A stretch of 64,000 bases of DNA from Chryseobacterium sp. VAUSW3 (GTDB lineage Bacteria > Bacteroidota > Bacteroidia > Flavobacteriales > Weeksellaceae). A program made the position numbers and the translations under genes. This document shows positions 26,455 to 34,775 of the stretch, one piece after another. Position 1 is the first letter of the stretch. Each line of letters opens with the position of its first letter. The notes under the pieces are model-generated. The model was not told the DNA's origin and made no database searches. It saw only the letters and a program-made list of their open reading frames with translations. The stretch is from NCBI RefSeq assembly GCF_002205795.1, contig NZ_NIUY01000002.1, forward strand, positions 310,001-374,000. Direction: 5' to 3'.

Positions 26455-26570
26455 GAGACAGAAGCTTTTTGCTGTAAATCTGCTTGCAGACAATTTCAGT
26501 TTCCACTTTTTGCGCAGTTAAAGGGCTGCCCGCGGGTTTCAAATATTTTTGAAGGTAATTCGGATGGAAT
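26455..26570 (-). pseudogene. Decayed DUF2256 gene
   Basis: Read on the minus strand, 26561-26503 gives ELPSKIFETRGQPFN, one lost base, then RKKW. This follows the DUF2256 pattern LPSK.C..CGRPF.WRKKW. Two expected metal-site cysteines are replaced (Phe, Arg), the Trp codon is cut to TG, and no start codon precedes. Beyond it, a shifted frame gives a trace of the KYCSKKC end (IYSKK). The remnant sits exactly where DUF2256 would be expected, between the ABC1 kinase and DUF2805 genes. Confidence 0.65.
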
Positions 26571-26572
26571 TG

Positions 26573-27892
26573 CTAATCTTTAATAAACTTTTTGTAGTTA
26601 TTAATTTCGATATGTTTAGACCCAAGCTCATGCATCATATTGTAAAGACCGAAAAAAGTCCGGTTGATGTAAATAAAATGCTTAGAGCCACGGTTGGTGT
26701 TCATTCCCTTGATGTCATTCAGTTTTGCATAACGCTGCCCTAATTCAGCTATTTCCCTGAAGAAATTTTCATCTGAAAAATCAAAATACTCCTGATTAAA
26801 AGGTCTTGTAAACAGTTCCAGCAATTCGTAGAATAGTTTAGAGAAAAACTCTTTTTCCTGGGCTGAATCTTCTTCACGCAAGATTTCTAATAGGTGTAGT
26901 TTTTCCATGAAAATCTCCGGGTTGTCTAAATTTTCTTTTTTTGCCAACTCAAAGTATGGGATGTAAAAATCTAACGGAACTTCTTTGATGCAGCCAAAAT
27001 CGATAACCAGAAGTTTATTGTCTTCTGACACCAGAAAATTGCCGGGATGTGGGTCAGCATGTACTTTTTTCAGCACGTGCATCTGGTACATGTAAAAATC
27101 CCAAAGTGTTTGACCTACCAAATTAAGCTCCTGATCTTGGTGATGTTTTTTGGTAAAATCAGAAAAATGAATGCCGTGCATCCAATCCATTGTAATGATT
27201 TTTTCGCAGGATAATTCCGGATAATAATTCGGGAAACTGATGTTTGGAAGATGGCTGCACTCATCAGCAAACGCTAGGCTGCTGTTTAATTCCAGATTAT
27301 AATCTGTTTCTTCGTAAAGTTTGTCTTCTACTTCCTTAAAGTAAGTTTCGGATCCCTCTTTTTTGATATTGAACATTTTAATGGCCATGGGTTTCACCAT
27401 TTTCAAATCACTGGAAATACTTTCGCGTATGCCGGGATACTGAATTTTCACCGCCAGGACTTTATCGCCCAAGCTTGCATGATGCACCTGGCCAATACTT
27501 GCTGCATTTATGGATTCGGGAGAAAAATGATCATAAATTTCCTCAGGATTTTTACCGAAGTATTTTCTGAAAGTTTTTTTTACCAGCGCGGCCGAGAGTG
27601 GTGGTACAGAAAACTGGGACAAAGAAAATTTTTCCACATATTCCAGCGGAAGTATATTTTTTTCCATGCTCAGCATCTGGGCAACTTTCAAGGCAGAGCC
27701 TTTTAACTCTTTCAGGGAATCATAAATATCTTCCGCATTGTCGTGATGCAGGATTTTACGGGCTTCACCTTCTTCCTTTGTTATTTTGTTGCCATAATAC
27801 TTCAGGTAATTTACCCCTACTTTTGCTCCTGCTTTTAAGAGGCTGCCGGTTCTTTCTAACTTACTTGTAGGTATTTTGTCTAATGTCTTCAT
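26573..27892 (-). CDS. ABC1/AarF (UbiB-like) atypical kinase
   Basis: 439 residues of the ABC1 protein-kinase-like family. Seen: the extended N-terminal ALKVAQMLSMEKNILP (the KxGQ-type motif, with Ala in place of Gly), the VAIK-like lysine in LAVKIQYPGIRES, the catalytic loop HADPHPGNFLV, and the metal-binding DFG in VIDFGCIKEV. UbiB-type proteins have ATPase activity in isoprenoid-lipid metabolism; flavobacteria use menaquinone, so the role here is open. The start codon lies 1 base after the TetR gene stop, so the two are cotranscribed and probably coupled. Confidence 0.87.
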   Translation of the reverse strand: MKTLDKIPTSKLERTGSLLKAGAKVGVNYLKYYGNKITKEEGEARKILHHDNAEDIYDSLKELKGSALKVAQMLSMEKNILPLEYVEKFSLSQFSVPPLSAALVKKTFRKYFGKNPEEIYDHFSPESINAASIGQVHHASLGDKVLAVKIQYPGIRESISSDLKMVKPMAIKMFNIKKEGSETYFKEVEDKLYEETDYNLELNSSLAFADECSHLPNISFPNYYPELSCEKIITMDWMHGIHFSDFTKKHHQDQELNLVGQTLWDFYMYQMHVLKKVHADPHPGNFLVSEDNKLLVIDFGCIKEVPLDFYIPYFELAKKENLDNPEIFMEKLHLLEILREEDSAQEKEFFSKLFYELLELFTRPFNQEYFDFSDENFFREIAELGQRYAKLNDIKGMNTNRGSKHFIYINRTFFGLYNMMHELGSKHIEINNYKKFIKD

Positions 27893-27893
27893 T

Positions 27894-28550
27894 TTACCTT
27901 ATTTTAAATTTCTCTTTCCATAAAAATTTCCCCAGATCAATGGCTTTTCTTAAGGGTTCGTTATCGAGGAATTCAAAGCCTGTGTCAATGGTTTTTTCAA
28001 TGAAGATGTCGGTTTTTTCAAAATCCGGCGACTGATCCATCTTCCAGAATTCTAAAACAGAAATCAGGTGCAGCCACATCGCCGCCTGTCTGGATTTTGT
28101 ATTGAGGTTGCGTATTTTTTCACTCGCTCTTTCTGCCATTTCCCAGTTTTCGACATCTAAACTGTTGGTGAAATCGATAAAGCTGCCGCGCAAGGTTTCT
28201 AATATTTTTAGACTCTGTAGTTTGTTGTCGCCTAAAATCTTTAATACAATGGAGCGGTTCATGCTAAGGTTTTCAAAAAAAACAAAATAAAGATTCAGCA
28301 ACTGTTCTTTTGCTAAAGATACTTGCTCTTCCTGCCCGGTAACCAACGCTACAGATTTCTGGAAAAAATGGTTGAGTATTTCTTTTTCTACATGATCAAA
28401 GTCTGAAAAAAAGTGATAGAAATCCTTTTCCTCAAAATTGTTTTCTTTGGCAAACAGGTATACATTTTTCGGCCGGTCGCCATGATTTAGAAGATAGTCA
28501 CTGTACTGCGTGAAAATAAAATCCCGTGTTAATGGTGTATGATTATTCAT
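27894..28550 (-). CDS. TetR-family transcriptional regulator
   Basis: 218 residues. The N-terminal 60 residues form a TetR-like helix-turn-helix (DFIFTQYSDYLLNHGDRPKN, then LFAKENNFEEKDFYHFFSDF). The remainder is an all-helical ligand or dimer domain. It is first in a minus-strand unit (TetR, ABC1 kinase, DUF2256 remnant, DUF2805, SDR, flavin reductase) and is divergent from the GTP cyclohydrolase II gene. A symmetric bidirectional promoter with a perfect inverted repeat separates the two, the expected arrangement for an autoregulating repressor. The inducer is unknown. Confidence 0.82.
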   Translation of the reverse strand: MNNHTPLTRDFIFTQYSDYLLNHGDRPKNVYLFAKENNFEEKDFYHFFSDFDHVEKEILNHFFQKSVALVTGQEEQVSLAKEQLLNLYFVFFENLSMNRSIVLKILGDNKLQSLKILETLRGSFIDFTNSLDVENWEMAERASEKIRNLNTKSRQAAMWLHLISVLEFWKMDQSPDFEKTDIFIEKTIDTGFEFLDNEPLRKAIDLGKFLWKEKFKIR

Positions 28551-28571
28551 TTCTATTGATTTATTAAAAAA

Positions 28572-28624
28572 TATAGTACAAAAGTAAACTATTTATTAAT
28601 ATAAAAGTATATATTTGTACTATA
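28572..28624. promoter_or_regulatory. Symmetric bidirectional promoter with TetR operator candidates
   Basis: A perfect 11-bp inverted repeat, TATAGTACAAA (28572-28582) and TTTGTACTATA (28614-28624), is separated by 31 bases. Each arm overlaps the TTTG of a -7 element: TATATTTG (28610-28617) reads toward ribA, and TACTTTTG (minus strand, 28579-28586) reads toward tetR. Both transcripts would therefore start within or just after an identical TTTGTACTATA sequence. Confidence 0.7.
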
Positions 28625-28643
28625 ATTTTTAAAAAAGAATATT

Positions 28644-29234
28644 ATGATACAGATTCAGGCACAATCTAGCATTCCTACAGATTTTGGAAATTTTACAGTG
28701 TATGCTTTTTCGGAGCATAAAGAAGACTGGAGTCCGCATTTGGTATGGGTAGCAGAAAATACAGATTTTAATCGTACCGTAAACGTACGTTTTCATTCAG
28801 AATGTATTACGGGAGAAGTTTTTCATTCAAAGAAATGCGAATGTGGACAACAGTTAACCGAATCCATGAAATTTGTTTCAGAACATGGCGGAATGATCAT
28901 TTATCTCCGTCAGGAAGGCAGGAATATCGGGATTATCAATAAACTTAAAGCGTATTCGCTGCAGGAGAAGGGTTATGATACCGTTGAAGCTAACCTGATG
29001 CTGGGATTGCCCGCTGACGGAAGAAATTTTGATGTAGCGATTGAAATACTGAAACTACTGAACGTAAAAGAAATAAATTTACTTACCAATAATCCTGAAA
29101 AAATTAAATCTCTGAACAAAAGCGGCATTAAACTGAGTAACAGGCTTCCCATGGAGATACAACCTAATGAAGTGAACAGAAGCTATCTCAGTAAAAAACG
29201 AAATTACTTTGGTCATCTGCTGGAAAAAGTTTAA
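28644..29234 (+). CDS. ribA: GTP cyclohydrolase II, stand-alone
   Basis: 196 residues, the length of the stand-alone E. coli-type enzyme rather than a RibBA fusion. It opens the imidazole ring of GTP to give the first intermediate of riboflavin synthesis. Seen: the zinc site CITGEVFHSKKCECG (three Cys), and the catalytic loop LRQEGRNIGIINKLKAY with the essential Arg. The C-terminal LTNNPEKIKSLNKSGI is also typical. It faces the TetR-led operon with a flavin reductase, so extra flavin supply for that module is a reasonable inference. Confidence 0.93.
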   Translation: MIQIQAQSSIPTDFGNFTVYAFSEHKEDWSPHLVWVAENTDFNRTVNVRFHSECITGEVFHSKKCECGQQLTESMKFVSEHGGMIIYLRQEGRNIGIINKLKAYSLQEKGYDTVEANLMLGLPADGRNFDVAIEILKLLNVKEINLLTNNPEKIKSLNKSGIKLSNRLPMEIQPNEVNRSYLSKKRNYFGHLLEKV

Positions 29235-29299
29235 TTAATTCCCGGAATGTTCAGTGCTTACTTCAATATTAGGAAAAGCAATGTTTCAGAAATAAAAAA

Positions 29300-29337
29300 A
29301 AATAACTGCAGACTCAGCCTGCAGTTATTTTTTTTTT
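29300..29337 (+). terminator. Rho-independent terminator of ribA
   Basis: Stem AAATAACTGCAG / CTGCAGTTATTT with loop ACTCAGC and a long T-run. It may also act on the convergent marR gene. Confidence 0.88.
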
Positions 29338-29384
29338 ACCTCTATCGGTGAGGTAGTACATCGGATTGCGAAACCCTTAAGCCA

Positions 29385-30071
29385 TCAGTTTGAACTGATT
29401 TTATTCATTTCCCTGCTGCTGTGAAGGTGTTCGTAGGCTTCATTGAGCAGGTTTTTGGAGTCTATATTTTTTTCGTAAATCGGTAAATGAAAATGATTAA
29501 GTTTTTTCAAAAGCCTGATTAATTCCATCTTTTCGTTGGCGGTTAAATTTCCCGATACAATGTCTGTAGCCATCCTGATTTTATCCATCTGCATTTCTAA
29601 GGCGCTGATGCCGCTTTGGGTAATGGAAATCACTTTCTGTCTTTTGTCTTTTAGCGAATCTTTTTGGGTTACCCAATTCTGTTCGATTAACCTGTTGATG
29701 ATCTGCATCCCGACCGGTTTTTCATGTACATTTTTTTTAATTAAATCCATTTTCGACATTTCGCCAAACGCTTTCAGATTGATGAGATAGATGAAATCCT
29801 CCTGGGTAGAGAAACTCGAACCGAAAATGGCTGATTTAGAATAGCTTTTGGCGTAACGGTTCAGGTGAACAAGCAGCGTGTTAATCACACTTTCCGGGCT
29901 GCGTCCTTTTTCCTTTCCAATCCAGCCGGGCAATTCTTCGTTCTTTGCCACGGTATTGCTGGCAGCCAACCAATCCCTAAAAGCATGCATAGAAACATCT
30001 TCATTATTGTCGTTTTCAGCTTCAAATTCTTCTACCAGATCTATAATATCCTTAATCAACTGATATTTCAT
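29385..30071 (-). CDS. MarR-family transcriptional regulator
   Basis: About 228 residues. The winged-helix core (about 95-175) contains FGEMSKMDLIKKNVHEK, the recognition-helix region MQIINRLIEQNWVTQK and the wing KDKRQKVISITQSG. The N-terminal 60 residues are longer and more acidic than in a minimal MarR protein. The start at 30071 (MKYQLIKDI) is preferred over a longer frame because a minus-strand -7 element lies at 30090-30097. It is convergent with ribA; its targets are unknown, perhaps itself or the upstream acyl-CoA reductase. Confidence 0.83.
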   Translation of the reverse strand: MKYQLIKDIIDLVEEFEAENDNNEDVSMHAFRDWLAASNTVAKNEELPGWIGKEKGRSPESVINTLLVHLNRYAKSYSKSAIFGSSFSTQEDFIYLINLKAFGEMSKMDLIKKNVHEKPVGMQIINRLIEQNWVTQKDSLKDKRQKVISITQSGISALEMQMDKIRMATDIVSGNLTANEKMELIRLLKKLNHFHLPIYEKNIDSKNLLNEAYEHLHSSREMNKISSN

Positions 30072-30089
30072 AAATTTAAATTTAGGAAA

Positions 30090-30140
30090 CAAATGTACTA
30101 AATTTATTTAAAATTTAAGTTTCTTCAATAAAATTTAGTA
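30090..30140. promoter_or_regulatory. marR promoter and inverted-repeat operator candidate
   Basis: TACATTTG on the minus strand (30090-30097) is the likely marR -7 element. A perfect 10-bp inverted repeat TACTAAATTT (30096-30105) / AAATTTAGTA (30131-30140) starts inside it. This layout suits autoregulation by MarR. Confidence 0.55.
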
Positions 30141-30463
30141 TTAAAGGTTTAAAAATATACTAAAAAATATAATTTCAGTCATGTTCATCTTTTTTAGTTC
30201 TTAAGATTTAATTTGAAGCGAAATATGCGGCCCGTTATTTTATTACGGTTGCTTCGGCCTGAAATAAGGAAAAAACTAAGCTAAGGTATTTTATCAAATA
30301 AAGTTTTACAAATACTATCTTTGCACGAGATATTTACAGGCTTAGTGTATGCCAGAGAAATATTGCGATTAACGGTTTGATAAAACGTGTAGAGGTGAAA
30401 ATTTGAAAGTCATCCATAAATTATCATATCCCAATTTATTAAAAAATCCAGAATTTAAATAGG
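30141..30463 (+). promoter_or_regulatory. Intergenic region with the acyl-CoA reductase promoter
   Basis: Between marR and the luxC-type gene. A -7 element TATCTTTG stands at 30316-30323, which implies an untranslated leader of about 135 bases. I see no riboswitch core or terminator hairpin in the leader. The rest is AT-rich with no coding signal. Confidence 0.5.
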
Positions 30464-31498
30464 ATGAGCAGAGAGAGTAAAATTTCAGGACTTTGTGAAT
30501 TAGGCCTGTATATCAAGAATTTCAGAGTAAAAAAAGAAGACGATTATAACGGCGATGATGAAAAATTTGCTGCTTTGTTAAGAAAATCCGAAATCGAAAA
30601 TCCATGGTTTACAATTGAAAATCAAAAGTTTGCTTTGAACCAATGGGCAGATTTATTAAATGAGGGAAACCTGAACGAATGGCTTTCGCATTATAAAGCT
30701 CCACTCGTTCCAAAAAGAGTTGGCTTAATCCTGGCCGGAAACATTCCCATGGTGGGTTTTCATGATGTGATTTCGGTGGTTTTAAGCAATCACATTCCGG
30801 TTATTAAACTCTCATCTAAGGATAAGCGGATGCTGCCTTTTTTAATGGATAAATGGAATGAATTTTCAAACGGAAATGTGCCGTATGAAATAGTGGAAAG
30901 ACTCGAGAGTTTTGATGCTGTAATTGCCACAGGAAGCAACAATACCGCTCGATATCTGGAGTATTATTTTAAAGACAGCCTGAGTATCATCAGAAAGAAC
31001 AGAACGTCGGTAGCTGTGCTGAAAGGTGATGAAACTGATGAGGAATTACAGCTTCTGGCAGAAGATATTTTCCGTTATTATGGCTTGGGATGCAGGAATG
31101 TTACGAGACTTTTTATTCCAGATGATTTCGTGATTGACAGGATTTTTGAAAATTTCCTGAATTTTAAAGAAATCATTAATCATAATAAATACGCCAATAA
31201 TTACGAATATAACCGGGCGGTTTATCTGTTGAACCAGGAGAACTTCTGGGACAATAATTTCGTCATGCTGAAAGAGGATGAAGCACTATTTTCGCCGCTT
31301 TCGGTTATTAATTTCTCCCGATATTCAACTCTTGACGATGTTCGTGATTTTATTGCAGTCAACGAAGAAAATATTCAGGCTGTGGTGGCAAAACCGGAAT
31401 TGGGATTCGACAGTATTGGTTTGGGCGAAGCACAGAATCCAGGTCTGGATACTTATGCAGATCACGTAGATACAATGAAATTTCTGGAGGTTATTTAG
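30464..31498 (+). CDS. LuxC-type acyl-CoA reductase
   Basis: 344 residues of the LuxC acyl-CoA reductase family, which reduce fatty acyl groups to aldehydes with NADPH. Seen: RVGLILAGNIPMVGFHDVIS (cofactor region), VIATGSNNTARYLEYYF, and the catalytic Cys in YYGLGCRNVTRLFI. It is not part of a lux operon. In related flavobacteria, as I recall, this gene faces the 4Fe-4S ferredoxin and serC/serA genes. The purpose of that linkage is unknown. The ferredoxin is 6 kb away here. Confidence 0.85.
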   Translation: MSRESKISGLCELGLYIKNFRVKKEDDYNGDDEKFAALLRKSEIENPWFTIENQKFALNQWADLLNEGNLNEWLSHYKAPLVPKRVGLILAGNIPMVGFHDVISVVLSNHIPVIKLSSKDKRMLPFLMDKWNEFSNGNVPYEIVERLESFDAVIATGSNNTARYLEYYFKDSLSIIRKNRTSVAVLKGDETDEELQLLAEDIFRYYGLGCRNVTRLFIPDDFVIDRIFENFLNFKEIINHNKYANNYEYNRAVYLLNQENFWDNNFVMLKEDEALFSPLSVINFSRYSTLDDVRDFIAVNEENIQAVVAKPELGFDSIGLGEAQNPGLDTYADHVDTMKFLEVI

Positions 31499-31613
31499 TT
31501 ACCAGCTGAAATAGAATTTGCTTGAAATAAAGACTTATGAATAATTATAGTAGAGTGTTCTAAGTATCAATTACTCATAATTGCTTTAACTATATTTTTT
31601 TGTTATCCTGTTG

Positions 31614-31928
31614 TTAAAATCTGTTTTTCTTCTGGTTTAGAAAAGTTTCAAAAATCATAACTTCCTGCCCGAATTTTGCCTCAATACGTTCGGTGATATT
31701 TTTAAATTCGATATCAATAAATTCCTGACGTTTTTCTATGTCATCAAATATCAACAGAAGGTTTGTGTTTTTGCCTTCGCTGATCATATCACTTTCTACT
31801 TCAGAGAGTATATATTTTTCAACATCCATAAGGTTTTCAACCATATTTTCCAGATCGGTTTTTATGTACTCATCCCATGATGCTACAAGATCGGCGGGCG
31901 TGTGAAAGGTAAGGCTCAGAATGCTCAT
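31614..31928 (-). CDS. DUF4286 family protein
   Basis: 104 residues starting MSILSLTFHTPADLVASWDEY. The DUF4286 pattern (a short ferredoxin-like fold with LMDVEKYILSEVESDM, then NTNLLLIFDDIEKRQEFID) is recognisable. A longer frame to 32045 adds residues unlike the family and would run through the gyrA control region. It is divergent from gyrA. No function is known. Confidence 0.75.
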   Translation of the reverse strand: MSILSLTFHTPADLVASWDEYIKTDLENMVENLMDVEKYILSEVESDMISEGKNTNLLLIFDDIEKRQEFIDIEFKNITERIEAKFGQEVMIFETFLNQKKNRF

Positions 31929-32078
31929 TGCTTTTAAGTTTTTTTTAAGTTTTGTTGATAAATTTATAGCGCAAAAATCGCTAAATTTTTCGTAAATTAG
32001 CACGTTCTTAAAATTAGAAAGAAAAGAATGATCACGCATTAACATAAGTGCTTGATTTTCATTTTATTAAAAAATATT

Positions 32079-34745
32079 ATGCATAAAGAAGGAGAAAGGT
32101 TAATTCCTATCAACATTGTTGATGAAATGAAATCCTCTTATATCGATTATTCGATGTCGGTAATTGTTTCCAGAGCTTTACCCGATGTAAGAGATGGCTT
32201 AAAGCCGGTTCACAGAAGAGTTTTATACGGAATGTACAATCTGAATGTTTTTTCGAACAGAAAACATTTGAAATCTGCAAGAATTGTCGGTGATGTTCTT
32301 GGTAAATATCACCCGCATGGCGATTCCTCTGTTTATGATGCAATGGTGCGTATGGCCCAGCCATGGAGTCTGCGTTATCCGCAGATTGATGGGCAGGGTA
32401 ACTTCGGCTCGATGGACGGGGATCCGCCGGCAGCAATGCGTTATACCGAGGCAAGACTCAAAAAAATTGCGGACGATGTTTTGGCTGATCTCGACAAAGA
32501 AACCGTAGATTTCCAGAATAACTTTGATGATTCATTGACGGAGCCTTCCGTAATGCCTACTAAAATCCCGAATCTTCTGGTTAACGGTGCGTCAGGTATC
32601 GCTGTAGGTATGGCGACCAATATGGCGCCCCATAACCTTTCAGAGAGTATTGATGCAATTGTTGCCTATATCGATAATAACGAAATTACGATTGATGAGC
32701 TCATGAAGCACATCATCGCTCCGGATTTCCCTACCGGCGGAATTATTTATGGTTACGACGGCGTTCGCGATGCCTTCCATACCGGAAAAGGCCGCATCGT
32801 TCTTCGTGCGAAAGTAAATTTCGAAGAAATTGGAAACCGAAATGCTATTATTGTAACCGAAGTTCCTTACCAAGTCAACAAGGCAGAAATGATTGCTAGA
32901 ACTGCTGAACTGGTAAAAGAAGAAAAGATTCCGGGAATCTACGAAATCCGTGATGAGTCCGACAGACAGGGGCTTAGAATCGTTTACGAACTTAAAAATG
33001 ATGCAATTCCGAACGTAGTTCTGAATATGCTATATAAATATACTTCCCTTCAGACCTCTTTCAGTGTCAATAATATTGCGCTGGTAAAAGGACGGCCGGA
33101 GCAGCTTAACCTGAAAAGCATCATTTATCATTTTGTAGATCACCGTCACGAAATCGTGATCAGAAGAACCGAATACGAGCTTAGAAAAGCAAGAGAACGT
33201 GCTCATATTCTTGAAGGTTTCATGAAGGTAATCGGCACCCAGGATGATCTGGATAAAGCGATTGCAATAATTCGTCACAGCGCGAATCCTGCTGAAGCGA
33301 AAGAAGGTTTGATGAAAGAATTCGATCTTTCAGAAATTCAGGCACAGGCCATTCTGGATCTCAGACTGGCGAGGTTAACCGGAATGGAACTCGACAAGAT
33401 CCGTGCAGAGTATGAAGAAATCATGAATTTGATTAAAGATTACGAAGACATTCTTGCAAACGAGTCCAGAAGATTCGAAATTATTAAAGCTGAACTTCTT
33501 GAAATGAAAGAGAAGTACGGCGACGAGAGACGTTCAGAAATCGATTATTCAGGCGGCGAAATGTCGATTGAAGACTTAATTCCGGACGAAAAAGTTGTTC
33601 TTACGATTTCGCACGCGGGTTATATCAAAAGAACTTCGCTTTCAGAATATAAAATCCAGAGCCGTGGCGGCGTAGGAAACCGCGCAGCAACCACAAGAGA
33701 CGAAGATTTCCTCGAATATATTGTGGCTGCTACCAATCACCAGTACATGCTTTTCTTCACCGAAAAAGGAAAATGTTTCTGGCTCAGGGTTTTCGAAATT
33801 CCTGAAGGTTCCAAAACAGCGAAAGGAAGAGCAGTTCAGAACTTAATTAATATTGAACCCGACGATAAAATTAAAGCATACATCAGAACAAACGATCTGA
33901 AAGATACAGATTATGTGAACCAGATGAATGTGGTGATGATTACCAAGAACGGAACCATCAAGAAAACTTCCCTCGAGGCTTATTCAAGACCGAGAACCAA
34001 TGGGGTAAACGCGATCGAAATACGTGATAACGACCAGTTATTAGGGGCAAGATTAACGAATGGTAATTCCGAAATTATGATTGCGACCAAAAACGGAAAA
34101 TGTATCCGTTTCCCTGAAGAAAAAGCCAGAGCAGTAGGCCGTGGATCGATTGGTGTACGTGGTATTTCGCTTGAAGATAACGACGAAGTTATTGGCATGA
34201 TTGTAGTAAATGATGTGCAGAATGAGACTGTTTTGGTCGTTTCAGAAAAAGGCTACGGTAAACGTACCGCGGTAGAAGATTACCGTGTTACCAACCGTGG
34301 CGGAAAAGGGGTAATTACCTTGAATATCACCGAGAAAACAGGTAATCTGATCGCCATTCAGAATGTAACTGACGAAGACGGATTGATGATCATCAACAAA
34401 TCTGGAGTAGCCATAAGAATGGGTATGGATGAAATGCGCGTAATGGGAAGAAACACCCAGGGCGTGAAGGTTATCAACCTCAAAAATAACGATTCTATTG
34501 CTGCCATAGCAAAAGTGGAAATGGATAAAGATGTGGAAGAAGAAGAGGAAAATACTGAGGAACCGCTTCCGGGTGCTGTAGAATCTGCACTTCCGGAGTT
34601 CAGCGACGTGCCTCAGACCGGTGACAACGCCATCAGCAATATGGGCGATGAAGCTTACCTGAAGAAAATTGAAGAAGAAGAGGAAAAAGAAAATAACAGG
34701 ATAGCGAAAGAAAAAGAAGAGGGAACTACCGATGATGAAAACTAA
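32079..34745 (+). CDS. gyrA: DNA gyrase subunit A
   Basis: 888 residues. The catalytic Tyr122 (RYTEARL) has the E. coli number. The quinolone-determining region keeps Ser83 and Asp87 ([12 protein letters not shown]), the usual sensitive-type residues. The N-terminal breakage-reunion domain (about 1-500) is followed by a coiled-coil hinge and the six-bladed C-terminal wrap domain, with RGGKG-type box residues (NRGGKGV, about 745). The last 60 residues form an acidic Glu-rich tail. The ATG at 32079 ([13 protein letters not shown]) is chosen over an upstream start at 32052. A TPR protein follows 30 bases later. Confidence 0.97.
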   Translation: MHKEGERLIPINIVDEMKSSYIDYSMSVIVSRALPDVRDGLKPVHRRVLYGMYNLNVFSNRKHLKSARIVGDVLGKYHPHGDSSVYDAMVRMAQPWSLRYPQIDGQGNFGSMDGDPPAAMRYTEARLKKIADDVLADLDKETVDFQNNFDDSLTEPSVMPTKIPNLLVNGASGIAVGMATNMAPHNLSESIDAIVAYIDNNEITIDELMKHIIAPDFPTGGIIYGYDGVRDAFHTGKGRIVLRAKVNFEEIGNRNAIIVTEVPYQVNKAEMIARTAELVKEEKIPGIYEIRDESDRQGLRIVYELKNDAIPNVVLNMLYKYTSLQTSFSVNNIALVKGRPEQLNLKSIIYHFVDHRHEIVIRRTEYELRKARERAHILEGFMKVIGTQDDLDKAIAIIRHSANPAEAKEGLMKEFDLSEIQAQAILDLRLARLTGMELDKIRAEYEEIMNLIKDYEDILANESRRFEIIKAELLEMKEKYGDERRSEIDYSGGEMSIEDLIPDEKVVLTISHAGYIKRTSLSEYKIQSRGGVGNRAATTRDEDFLEYIVAATNHQYMLFFTEKGKCFWLRVFEIPEGSKTAKGRAVQNLINIEPDDKIKAYIRTNDLKDTDYVNQMNVVMITKNGTIKKTSLEAYSRPRTNGVNAIEIRDNDQLLGARLTNGNSEIMIATKNGKCIRFPEEKARAVGRGSIGVRGISLEDNDEVIGMIVVNDVQNETVLVVSEKGYGKRTAVEDYRVTNRGGKGVITLNITEKTGNLIAIQNVTDEDGLMIINKSGVAIRMGMDEMRVMGRNTQGVKVINLKNNDSIAAIAKVEMDKDVEEEEENTEEPLPGAVESALPEFSDVPQTGDNAISNMGDEAYLKKIEEEEEKENNRIAKEKEEGTTDDEN

Positions 34746-34775
34746 CAGTAAACCAATTTTTTTAAAATTAATATA

